Assembly: GCF_000189635.1 (NCBI RefSeq)
Contig: NW_002476426.1
Coordinates: 1,582,766 to 1,646,765, forward strand
DNA: 64,000 nt
Direction: 5' to 3'
From: Tetrahymena thermophila SB210
Taxonomy: Eukaryota > Ciliophora > Oligohymenophorea > Hymenostomatida > Tetrahymenidae
Part shown: piece after piece, positions 40,101 through 51,849 of the stretch
How positions within the stretch are numbered: the first letter of the stretch is position 1
Layout: the number at the start of each line of letters is the position of its first letter
Made by a program: the position numbers and the translations under genes
The notes under the pieces: model-generated
What the model saw: the letters and a program-made list of their open reading frames with translations, nothing else
Database searches by the model: none
Told to the model about the DNA's origin: nothing

Positions 40101-40209
40101 AAATAGACGTGGAGTTGTAGCTAGACCATAACAATAAGTGCAACAATAAATCTAAAATGAAGATGACTGGGGTGCAGATGATCTTGGAGATGGATTAATG
40201 CCAGTTTGA
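37149..40209 (+). CDS. IFT88: Intraflagellar transport protein IFT88 (TPR protein, IFT-B)
   Basis: Core IFT-B subunit that moves along cilia with anterograde trains; required for cilium assembly. Eight exons with phase-consistent joins: 37149-37244, 37452-38087, 38429-39157, 39211-39384, 39449-39722, 39783-39892, 39950-40047 and 40107-40209, giving 739 residues, close to family size. After a Q-rich start (MNTTQSQFDAQQTQ) comes a Pro/Arg/Gly linker (RRGPGPTRSGPTGADRP), then TPRs in two blocks: AYNLANQLQANGIYQEALQ, KLRVNMGNIYFQQEKYSAAI and NIGHAYVKEGKFD, and later FNPKALVNRGNCLLVKNEF, IEALYNLAFVNKKL and GWLGIYYVKQEYYERACHFF. The C-terminus DDWGADDLGDGL is the family's acidic tail. The exon 2/3 join makes a perfect TPR helix (KFD-DAINTYE), which fixes an AAG acceptor at 38428. 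Exon 1 is less certain than the rest. Confidence 0.95.
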
Positions 40210-40669
40210 ACAATTTTCTTAGCTGAAAAACAGGGCAAAATATAATTAACATATAATAAATATATATTTTTTTAGTAAATAATTAATTAATATAATTCTA
40301 TGTTTCTACTTTTTAAAAGCGATAAAATTAATTATATATAATCAATCATAAATTACCTTTAAATTAAATTAATTAAATTTTATTCCTTGCGCATCTAAAA
40401 ATTGTAATTAAAATTACCAAAGCTCACATATATCGCTATATTAATGTTTCAACATTTGATAATAAAAATTCTCTTTCTTTTTAATGTCTTTTAAACATAA
40501 TTATTTTGAATGAATTTTTATATTATCCTTTTTAATTAAATGTACATAAAAAATTGGCATTCCGTTAGTTTTAACATTAGATTTTATATGACCCACTTTT
40601 TGTAGAATAAATTAATTAAACTATCTTATTGATTAGAGCAATTTAGCAAAAAAAATTAAAGCAAATATA
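40210..40669. other. Short intergenic region
   Basis: 460 bp between IFT88 and the next gene on the same strand. It is AT-rich with nothing recognisable, and should hold the 3' end of IFT88 and the promoter of the coiled-coil gene. Confidence 0.6.
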
Positions 40670-43600
40670 ATGAATCAAACATAAAATAAAGTATAAAATA
40701 AGGTTAAATTCAGTATCAATAATTTAAATGGTATTGGGAGAAGGTAGTCATTTAATTATAAATTTCTTTTGGGCAATTAAGATGGCTTAGAAGATGAAGA
40801 TTTCAAAAGATACAAAAAATTCTAAGCACCCATACTCAAATAAGAATTCGAAAATTATCAAATAATAGAGTTCAAAAGTTTAAATATTTATAAACAATAA
40901 CAAATACTTGCTCAGTAGAGAAAAATAAGCGAATTCATACCTTCAGAAGTAAGATGATAAGATAAAATTAAGACTGTAAATTTTGTATTTAAATATATAG
41001 CTTAAAAACATTCTTGATGACCTTATTATGGCAAATAAGTATAAGGAGTAAGAAAAGGTATCATTGTAATAGAATTTGGACCATTTAAAAAATTTGCAAG
41101 AGGATGAAAATGAAGAAAAGGATTCTTGCTTTAACTTTGATAAAAGCAAGTCGTTGGGATCTCTTCTTTTTTCAGATAAGAGTTCACAATCGCTTTTTCA
41201 GAATCTGAATGAAGTAGGCTTATTGAATGTTAGTAGAAGTATTAAACATTAGTAATATAATTGTCATTAAAAATACATTTAAGTTGAAAAACCAGAAGAA
41301 AAAATAAAACCTACCAAGTAAGAATTAAAGGATCAGTTAATAAATTTAAAGTAGTCCATAGAAAGAATTCAAATATTGTAAGAGAGAGAAATAAGCATCC
41401 AAGAATCATATCAGAAAGATTTTTTAAGACTAGATAATTCATTAAAAACAAATGAGAAAAGATTAGATAAATTATAATAAGAATAAAGATTTTTTGAAAT
41501 TAACTTAGAAAATTTTGATAATATTAATCCTAAGTTGCTTCAAAATTTGGTAATTAAAACTAAAAAATCATTTTTAAATTATTTTCATTTTAAAAATTTA
41601 GAATCAATCAGAAAGTGAACTAAAAAAAATGAAAAAAGTACAAAAAAAAATGGCTGAACTTGAAAAACACAATATTGACTATAAAGAAGCAAGTCAAAAT
41701 TTAATTAAAAAAGAAATAGAAAAGGAATAAGAAAAAATATTGAGATTGAGATTTGTCATATAACAAAAAACATTATAAAATGAAAGGCTGATGAAGGAAA
41801 TTGAGCATTTAGATTAGAAAGAACAATAATTTAAAGAAAGATAAAATTAGTAGTTAACACTATTTTAATATTTGAAATGTTTTTCTAAGATTCATTAATA
41901 TTTTATGAATACTAAACTAAATGAACACTAAGTTGTTAAACTAATATAAAAAGAATTTAAAAGCTCAAAACATTTTTAAGAAAGAATAAAATCTAAAAAA
42001 TCAAAATTACTTGGTAATAAAAATCCATCCATACATAAGCTAATTAAAAAAAAGAGCAAAAAGTCTATTAATGATAATCATAATAGCATTTCTATGAAAA
42101 AAATTAAAGCCTATAAAAAAAGGTAAAGTTCTTTAAGGTTTAATATTTCTATGCAAGATATACCATAGTCCAATGCTATCTTAAAAAAAAAATATAATCT
42201 GAATAAAAAAAATCCATCACTCTAAGAGTTAGACTCTGAAGATGAGTCGAGCAGCTGTTCAAAAATATTTTCAGGAGAGTCATCTAAATCAGAAATAGAT
42301 GATATGTTCAATATTAAACTTAATAAAAAATTAGAATAAAACTCCTTAGTTATATATGATGATTTTTTTGATTTTTAAGCTATTAAAAGTTAAGGTGAAC
42401 CATTAATCGTGACTAATGCTAATTTACAATAAGTAATTAAAGAATTTGAGTCATTAGTAGACAACGACCTAGAAGCTTTTTCAAAATAAGCAATAAATGT
42501 CTATAATAGAATATTTATACAAAATAGGTCTTTGAATTCTTAATACGAGATATTAAGCAACAATGTAATTTCTTAATTCATTCATTATAATATTTAATAA
42601 AACCCAGCCAATCAAAAATATTTATTTAAAAAATTTCGTTATTTTTCAATATTATAATAAATAAAAAATAAGTTTATAAATTTAATTAAATTTGATAATC
42701 TCAAAATTTAAACTAACAAGCAAGATTAATAATAAATTATTTGCAATTTAATTTAAAATACTTTAAAGAATTTAGTAAAAATGTTTATAATTTAATGAGT
42801 TAATATTTTCAAAAAATATTTTAGGTTTACAAAAAGAAGCATATAGTAGAGTTTTTAAATAAAGAGCTTCAAAGATAAAAGCAAGAAGATTTGATCAGAT
42901 TAGAAGCTATTCAAAATATGTAATAAATTATTGACAGCTAATAAGTATCTATGGATTCAGGTATTATTAAGTTGAAGCAGTAAAACGTAGCATATGACAA
43001 CAGTACCTTAGATCTATAATCTTTTAGTTAAATTAAGCTTCCATCTCCACATGATAATTATCAGTAACCAACTAGATAAAATATATATGAGCAATCTAAG
43101 TAATAAGAAAAAAATAATGATTTTTTAACTGTGAATGAAGTTAATTTCAATCAAAAAAATTATCAAAGTGAACTGATTAGAATAGCAGAAAAGAATTAAA
43201 TTTATGAAAGATTCGCGTTGTCAATTTACTACTTTTTAAATGAATATTCTTATAGGTAAAAAATACATTTTTTTGTTTGTTTGATATATTCTAAATTCTA
43301 ATTTGATCCCTAAAAATAATTATTTTTTTTAACAGAGTTTGTCAAACCACAAAGCTTTTGATTGTCAATTCAGGGCTTGTTCCACACCATGTCTAGGTTA
43401 AATTTAGAAATCTTTCTTAAATTTTAGGAAAAAAGCATATGAAATTATTTATTCCAAATTACAGAAGCGAAGGAGATGATATGTATAATTAAGTAAACAG
43501 TGAATAAAATAATTAAAAGCTTGGAATGTTTGGATAAAATAAAATCAACCAAATCTTCATTTCGGATTTAATTAACTTAAAAAGCTCTTCTATTTCTACT

Positions 43601-46600
43601 CAGTTTGATATTCAGAGTTCAATGAGATTAATAAAAGGATTACCCAAAGGAGAATAAAATAATTAGCTTTTAAATTTAACATAAAGTAAATTTAGTAGAA
43701 GGTAATCTATTAAAAAAGCATTTGAAAATCTAGAAAATTAATAAAACAAAGAATCATTATTTACTGAATTAAACACTGAAGATAAAAAAAGTACATTTAG
43801 CTTTAATAAAAAAAACGAAAATAATGAATAAGAAAATAAATAAACTGTTAGATGCACAACTCCTACTGACAGAAATAGGAAAAAATTAGATGATCCAAAC
43901 GATTCACCTCCATAAAAATAAGATAAAAATCAAAAATTTTCAAGGCGTAATACTAAAAATAAAACTCTTATTTATCCCAAGCCAAACTAGCCATAATAAA
44001 ATACTACACCTTAGAGCAAAGTTTAGATTTTACCTGATGATTTGAAATATGAAATTGATATGCCTGAATGGAATCAAATTGTTAGCTTACAAAAATTATC
44101 TGAAATAGCTTAAGATAATACCAGCATACTCTTTGAGCTTGATTCTCTATAGTTGGTCTACAATACAATTAAGTCTGATAGGTTTGTGGGATATTTTTTA
44201 AATTAAGAAAAACTTATTGAATATTTTAAGGTTATTTCTTCATCACTGACAAACTAAGCTAATAAAAGAAGATTGAGCATAAAATAAAATATGTATTAAG
44301 ATAAGATAGAAGAAATTTAGGAAGAAAACATAGAAATTAGAAGTAGGTCAACAAGCTATAAAATACAAGGAGAAAAATAATTTAAATATTTTCAAAATAA
44401 AAAAAATTAATAGAATAATTAGCATGATTTAACATTTTATATGTAAGATTAAAAAGAGAAAGTTAATAAATTAAAACTAAATGAGAAAATTATTGAAAAT
44501 TTCTATCTTCTCAAAAACTTTGCTCACTAAGAATGTATCTCACACATAAAGTTAATCATACAAACCTTAAAGGAACTTTTTTACTCTATTTAAATCCAAA
44601 AAAGAAAAAGTAAATAATTTATTGCTTCATTAAATATTTCCTTTCATCATATAAAGCTATATTTTTGGAAACATTTAAAAAAGATTTATCTTACACTTTA
44701 AAATTGAATTTTTTTTTGATTTGCAGCAAAATAATTTGATTATAACTTTCTAATTTTATTACTATCTACATAATTATTTACTTACTAATTAACTAACTAA
44801 CTTGATTACTTATTTATTTAATGACTGACTGACTTAATTATTCAAAAAATTTGGAGAATAAAAGCTCTATCAAATAAACAAATTTTTTAAATAAAAAGCA
44901 TTTAAATTCTTTATAATTCTATTTAAAAGTGAATAGGTTTAACTTGAAATAAAAAAATTTTCTTTATTTGATAAATAGCTAAAATATCATAAATAGTTTA
45001 AGCAGTTGGGTAATATAAAAAATATAATTTTCTTACTCATTAATTAAAAAAGATTTCGAAAATAGCCATTCAATCTTTAATATTTCAAAAAATTAAATAT
45101 TTAATTCTTATTATTTTTGAAAAAATCTGTTTAAAAAATGTGAAAAAATAAAAATAAAATAACTATTTTTATAACAAAAGTTAGTAATGTAAACTCTTCA
45201 AAAATAAATGAGAAGGAATAAAAGGTGAACTCTCCTTCACAGTCTTAGAAAAGATAAGAGCAATAAACATTCAAGAATATTCACTGCAACAATAAGTTTA
45301 TTCAGACTCAAATTAACAATGCAAGCAAGAAGATTCATTAATATTTAAATTCCGATTAATAAAAAGAATTTAATGAAAGATAATCTAACTTTTTTGAATT
45401 TCCTGAGTAAAATTATTAAGTTAAGTTAAATGATTTATTTACATTTTTTAAATAATATTTAAATAGAACATTAGAATAAAATAAATAAGCAGAGGAATAT
45501 ATCACTTTCATAAAAAATGCATAAGCTTTAAATCACGAAAGCAAGAATAAAAATTTGACTGAAAAAAAAATAAAACAATTAGTCAGAAAAACTGAAATAT
45601 CCAAACCCCTAAAAAAAATAAAATTGATTTAACTAGCTTTAATGCCTTTAATTAAAAAACATGTTAATAAGTTAATATCTGAAGATGTTTAAATGGAAGA
45701 ATAGAGATCATAACTTAAGTAAATGATGTCATAGTATAAAAAGGCTAAAGAAAAATTGAAAGAATAAATAAAAGAAAACGAGAAAACTAAAGCAGATTTA
45801 GAACTAAGTAGATTGGATAAGATTTAAAGTGCTTAAAAAAAATAATTTCCATAACACCTTTATAGAAATGTATCAAACGAAAGATATCCAACAGTAAAAT
45901 TAACTCTTCAGAATTCTTAGGTGATCAGTAGAATAGATAAGCGTATTTTTTTTACTTAAAAAGTTAAATTGTAAATAAAATTATATTTAAAGTTAATACT
46001 AAACATCCTGCAATGAAGAGATCAACCTCACAAGAAAATATATTATATGATGGCGTTAATTCTATTTTAAGAATTGTAAGGGAAAAGAAGAATGTCTTAA
46101 AAACTTTAGCTCCTTTAAGTAAATAAAATTTTTATTATTATTTCAATCTTCAAAATTATAAGCATTTGAAAGAATTAAACAAATTTGCAATCTAATAAGC
46201 ATTTTAAATGTTAAGTAATTAATTATTTATTTATAAGAAAAAGATTAATAAAATACTGACCATTCTAGCAGTTCATCTGGATCATCTAATTTTTCTGAAA
46301 ATGAGGAAAAAGATATTAATATGAGAAAATTTCATAACTAGAAAATTAATTAACCCTAAAAAATAGAATTAAATGAAATTAAAGATAATCATTTTTATCT
46401 CAAGGCTAAGTATAAATGCTCTATTTAAAATCGTTTACTAGTACCTCTATCCCTAAATATTAATAGTAACCGAGTATATTCTAATAGTAACAGTATAGAT
46501 ATTAAAGCAAAAAATAATCCTTTCTAAAGAAATCCTTTAGATGCTTTTTTTACAAGCCAGTAGTCTTCACCAAAATCAAATATCAGTAATAAATAATAAA

Positions 46601-46845
46601 TAAATGAATAGAGGTTTAGTATTAATGAAAGCGAAAAGTATAACTCTAAAAGCAGCACATTCTATGATAAATCAACAAACTCAATTATTTTCAATCAATC
46701 TAAAATTTAGTAAATGGCAGGTAGTAAAAAAAATATACAAAAACTACCCAATAATTTATCATTTTAGATGCTTTTTAAAACATATTGCAAGGAAAAAACT
46801 GTAACTAATAATATGTCAAAATATTTTCCTAATATACCAAAATGA
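40670..46845 (+). CDS. Large coiled-coil protein of unknown function
   Basis: I do not recognise this protein. It starts MNQTQNKVQNKVKFSINNL and ends at TGA 46843-46845. The first part has Lys/Glu-rich coiled coils (for example KQELKDQLINLKQSIERIQ and a longer one at about 41600-41880), then a basic Ser/Lys region (about 41990-42200) and an acidic Ser tract (SEDESSSCSKIF). A more globular stretch at about 43330-43470 reads CQTTKLLIVNSGLVPHHVQV, and another at about 44040-44260 is hydrophobic/acidic. Clear short introns lie near 40950-41000, 41549-41600, 42566-42824 and 43257-43335. A longer intron (about 44611-45178, ending AAAG) is needed to join the C-terminal third, which lacks its own ATG. 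If that splice is wrong the first gene ends near 44707 and a second gene lies downstream. A cytoskeletal role is only a guess. Confidence 0.6.
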
Positions 46846-47592
46846 ATCAATATCTGATTATGTAAAATTAAATAATTGAAATAATACAATATTTAATTAA
46901 GATAGAATTAAATTTAAAACTGTTTTATACTTGAAATAATTATTTATAATATTATTATCACTAACTAACTTCTATATCATAAATTATGGATTTTATTTTT
47001 TAAAGTTAACTAATTTGAATTCTAAATTAATTTGCTCAATTATTTGTTTTAATTTAAAAAAAAAAATCATATTTTTTATTTTTGCTTTTTACACATATTA
47101 TCAATAAATTAAAAAGATTAATTTTATTTCTAAAAAAATTATTAATTAGTTCACTAAAACTAAATATTTATATTTAAAAAACATAAAGTTTCTTTATTAA
47201 AAATAAGAATCAAACAAATTTAATAATAATTAAAGACTTTTTTCTTTAAAATTTTAGAAATTTATTTAGAATTTTGATTTTTATATCCCATTCAAATTTT
47301 TAAAGAAATATTCTAATTTATTAAAATTCATTTTATTCATCAAAATGCATTTTTGAAAGAATATAATTACTATTTAAAAAAATTTTGCAAAAGATATATT
47401 GTATTTTTATATTTTATCTTCTTAATAAAGTTAAACTAATTAAAAATTATCAAAATTATTGAAACAAGTTAATAAAATAAAGACACTTGTAATCAAGTAA
47501 AACAATTGTAAAAAACAGTTTATAGATAAATTAAAATTTAAGTAAAGCATACAAATATAAAAAAATATTTTAATTTAAATATTGAAGCAACT
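46846..47592. other. AT-rich intergenic region (tail to tail)
   Basis: Between the 3' ends of the coiled-coil gene and the two-TM protein gene. Only AT-rich sequence is seen, with no protein-like frame. Confidence 0.6.
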
Positions 47593-49875
47593 TCAAACAA
47601 TTGATGAATATATTCTTTAATCTACTAGAGTTAAATCTTTAGTATTGTTATTAGAGCATTTTAAAATAAATTATTTAAAATATTTTGATTGCTGCTCTTT
47701 CAATAATGAAATGGCAAATTATTCTTCGAAGTAATTGACTAAATTAATTATTTTGAAATTAAGGTTAAATAACTTTATTGAATGAATATTACTGAATAAT
47801 TAATTAATAATTTTACTCTTTTTTGAACTTTTTATAACTGAATCTGAAAGTAAAAATGAATCAGAACAACCAACATATTTTAGAGCAGCAAATTGTTCTT
47901 TAGTCAAAAGTATCATTATTGCTTTTTTCAAAAATATTATTTCCTCATAAAGCTTTGAAAAATCAGAATTCTTATCTATTTATTCTTCTATAAGTTGTTT
48001 GGTTTTTTGATTTAAGCCTAATTTAACTTCATATTCACTTCTTCGCCTTATCCTAAAGTAATTATCAAAAATAATAAATAATCACCAAAAACAAAAATTA
48101 TCAGAAAAATAAGCTTTTAGAATTTAAGATAAATTTTTTTCCGTTGACTTTGTGTTTTAAATAAAAAATGAATAAAATTACTTAAATTTGAATAATAAAT
48201 CCGCTAGTTTGCTTGATAGTTATTTGTTGCTGTTGATTTTGGATATTTAATCACAATTTTGTTCCATTTTGGTTGGTTAATTTATATTTGAACATCTGAC
48301 ATTTGGGATAATATTTTTTTGACTATATTAAATTTAATTCTAATTTAAAGGTTTTTATGTTTATTCACACATATCTTATGATGAAGTAATTAAAGAATTG
48401 ATTTCAATGGCATTGCATTCTTTTGTGTTGAAGAGCCTTAGCTTTTCTTTAATAGCAGTCATTTGATCTTTTTCATTATATTTAATTTATTGTTTATTTA
48501 TATCACTTCTGTTTGTAGTTGAAATTATTTGTTCATATTGCTAAAGATCTTAATGTTGATTTGCTTATACTTATGAAAAAGTTTTAATTTGTTGAAATTT
48601 AAATTTTTTTTAGAATGGAGCTAAATTATCGTTTGTTATGGAGGAATTACAAATATTTTTAAGAACATTCTCGCAAGGCTTCGTAGGAATTGAAGGTATA
48701 AATACCATATCTGTTACATATTTTTCTTCAGCATTTCCTTAATTGCAATCTTAATCTTTTTCATTTAGATCAATTTTTTTATTTAATAAAATATTATTTT
48801 ATTTCAATATTTTATGATAAGTTCCTTAAAATTAATTCTATAAAGTAATGATAAAAAGTTCTTATCTAATCAATTACTAGGCCAAATATCTACCAATAAA
48901 ACCTAAGCACATTAATAAAGCAAACGTACTATTACATAAGGCTAAAATTTCTGGAAAAATTGGATATTAAATTTAAGTTTGAATTATAGTCTCATCAATA
49001 TCCAAAAAGAATTAAGCAAAATATTTAAGTTAAGTTTGTTTTTAAACAGTTTAAGACTAATAAGTTTCTGTATTTATAATATAAGATATAGGAGATAGAT
49101 ATTAAGTTTCTTGTTGTACAAATGAGCCCTATTTTACTTTAGTAATTTATTGCTAAGCTTTGAATTCAGTGAATATGATTTAATCTGTTGACATTAGGAT
49201 GTGCTGACTTTTATAATAATCTTCGAACTGATTGGATGTAATGTTAAACTATGATGCTAAAAGTTTTACATGCAAATAATTATTTAGGTTATTGATAAAA
49301 TTATCTATTTCCTCAGGACTAGCACAATTATTAGGTACATAAGTTTTACGACTGTCTACATCTTAGCACCTGTAAGTCGAAATTCTTATTGAAGAAGCTA
49401 TTTAATTTATATTGTCCAATGAAAGTGAAAAGTTAGAAGGAACACTAGAAAAATCAATGCATTTATATCCAATAAGTTAAGGGTTGCTGCAATCAATAAT
49501 ATTTAAATTTTATGTATAAAATTATCCTAAACCTATGTAATTAAATTCTGCAAAAGCAACTATATAAGTTTTATTTTACTTCTTCTGCTAAAAATCTAAA
49601 TTTTATAATCCTTGAAAGAATTAAAACGCAATTAATTTTGATTGCAAAGCAACATTTATCTATTCGCTTGTTACAAAGCTTTACGATCTAAATTTAGGAT
49701 CGATTTAGTTGTTAAAATATTAGTACACTAAATGCACAAAATAAAATAAAACTATTCCAATTATCGATACTGAAAGAAAAGCTCCAGTCAAAGTTCTTTT
49801 CTTCATTTTCCTCTTGCCGGTATTAAAGGAGAAGGACTGAGAAAATACATCAAAATCCTTAAAAAATTCTTACAT
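47593..49875 (-). CDS. Two-TM ciliate membrane protein, uncharacterised
   Basis: Encodes 717 residues: start MQEFFKDFDVFSQSFSF, one intron (48053-48181, 129 bp, phase 2), stop TGA at 47593-47595. A membrane segment lies near residues 32-55 (GAFLSVSIIGIVLFYFVHLV), preceded by a basic patch (GKRKMKKR). The ~300-residue middle has scattered Cys (DCSNP, YRCQDV, NNCAS) and looks extracytoplasmic. A second membrane segment follows (FPEILALCNSTFALLMCLGF). The C-terminal half is polar and Q/N/K-rich and ends in a helical region. The layout, aromatic/Phe-rich N-terminus, basic patch and first TM near residue 35 resemble a large family of putative transmembrane proteins I associate with Tetrahymena and Paramecium. 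No function is known to me. Not linked in sequence to its neighbours. Confidence 0.75.
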
Positions 49876-50344
49876 AATTTTACTTTTGTTTTGAATTTTC
49901 TTTTTAATTTATTTTTATTTAGTTAGATCAATTAATTAATTATTAAAATTTTAAACTAAATTGAATTCGCCTTTAAGACTTCTAATATAAAAGTATTGCA
50001 AAATTAAGCTATTGTTGATCAAAAACAATTCGCTATGCTGAACTAATTTATTTAGTGATTACTTAAATTTTACATAACTGAAATAGTAATTACGAATAAA
50101 TTAACTTCTAATTTGGAATATTTTCTGTAAAAAAGAAATAATAAAGAAGTACTTTGGAACAATAATTAGCATTTTTTTTCAATTGTATTTAAAATTATAA
50201 TAAAAGTATATATATTATTATAATTATTAATTTAATTAATAACAGAATTAATAAAAGAACTCAAACAATTTTTATTTATTTAAAATTTAGTAAAATAACA
50301 ATTTTACAATTTTAATGCAATTCTAATATAAAACTTAACATTTT
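49876..50344. other. Intergenic region
   Basis: 470 bp of AT-rich DNA upstream of the two-TM gene and downstream of the small coiled-coil gene, both on the minus strand. Nothing recognisable is seen. Confidence 0.6.
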
Positions 50345-51302
50345 TCAATTAATAACTTCCATTTAGTTTTTTGAAGATAATTTCCAAAGCTGCTAAACTA
50401 ATCCTGATATATCTCTACATACTAAATATCTTTCTATATACTCATCCACAGTCCTTCCAAAACTATTTTTTTTAACTAAAAAATTAAAGTTATTTAAGCT
50501 TAAATCTATCTAGTTAAGTTTACTCAAAATTTCATTTTAATTAAATTAGATAATTAGCTCATTAACTATTTTATCACTAGTAATAATTATTTGAAGCGTA
50601 GATGCCTCAGGATTTTTTATCTCTAATCCAAAATATTTATTATAAGGTTCTGCAAAATTTTTAAGTTATTAAACAAACTCCTCCACTCTCTTAGTTTAAT
50701 CATTTATGCCTAAAAATGTATTATTAATAAAATGATAAAAAATCATTTAAAATCCTTTTAAATTACTTTTTTTAAGAATATCGATTTAATTATTTTCTTT
50801 TTCTATTTTTTGTTATAGAGCGCTTTCTTCTTAGCATAAATTAACATGAAGCTCATTCATTAAGATATTGTTTTCTTAATTTTAAAGCAAGTTGAAGCTC
50901 TCTTTCAATTCTTCATTTAATCCAAGTAATTGTTAAGTTTATTTCTGATATTCTATATTTTTATCTTGTATGGGCTGTAAGGATTCTTTTGCAAAAAGTG
51001 TAAAATATATTTATAATTTGATATTTCTAAGATAAATGAATTTTACTTTGAAATTCTGTATTTTTTTCATAAAACTCTTAGACATTTTTATCTTCTTTCT
51101 TTATATATAAATGTTTAATTATGCTAAAATAGTAGAATTAGTATAGTAATAATTAAAAATACTTATAAAGAAAGAAGCAATACAATACCTTAATTATATC
51201 ATCCACAAAAGAAGAAAATTCTTTCAAAAATTAATCCAAATCTTTTTCCAAGTTACTTTCTAAAATTTTTAGTTCCTTTATTGTCACTACTTGAGTTGCC
51301 AT
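50345..51302 (-). CDS. Small coiled-coil protein, possibly kinetochore Spc25-like
   Basis: Starts MATQVVTIKELKILESNLEK and ends at TGA 50345-50347 after KNQMEVIN. Two introns interrupt the first third: one with donor at 51188, and one near 51000-51050. The N-terminal half is a heptad-like coiled coil (about KDLDQFLKEF to ALQQKIEKENNQIDILKK). The C-terminal ~110 residues look globular: FAEPYNKYFGLEI, STLQIIITSDK, ELIIQFNQNEI, then a helix with RTVDEYIERYL. A coiled coil followed by a compact alpha/beta domain that begins with GLEI is the plan of Spc25 in the Ndc80 kinetochore complex. The match is by architecture only, so an unrelated coiled-coil protein is possible. Confidence 0.6.
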
Positions 51303-51849
51303 AGATAAATTAATTTTTTATATAAACTTTTAAAGGATTTGGCGCAAATTTTTGATTTAATTATTATTAAAATTTTGAAATTTATATAATCAAAACAAGC
51401 GCATTTGACAAATGAATATATTCGTTTTTTTTAAGTCTTAAACTATAAATTATTTGTTTAATAATAGAATTTTATTATAAATTGTTTTTTTTTAGATTGA
51501 TCAAAATCATAAAATCATGGTTGAATTATAAAAAAATATTTTTACCTTTTGAATTTACAAAACATGAAATCAAGCATTTTAAGTAAATTGATCTTTATTT
51601 GTTTTTGGATTAAATATTATTAGGATTTTATAATTTTTTTTGAATTAATAAAATTGATTTTAATTTTATCTTTACTCTTGGAAATAATTTTTTTCTTTTT
51701 GAACTAATATTTATTACATACACATAAATAAAGATATTCGATAAAATAATATATAAAAATTAACTTTAATAAATTTATAAACTTGATTTTTTTTAAATTT
51801 TTAATTATATTTTGTTTTATTTTTAGTGAAAATAGTAATTTAAAATCAA
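51303..51849. other. Intergenic region
   Basis: 550 bp of AT-rich DNA between two minus-strand genes, with long T and A tracts. I see nothing in it beyond the presumed promoter of the downstream gene and the 3' end of the upstream one. Confidence 0.6.
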
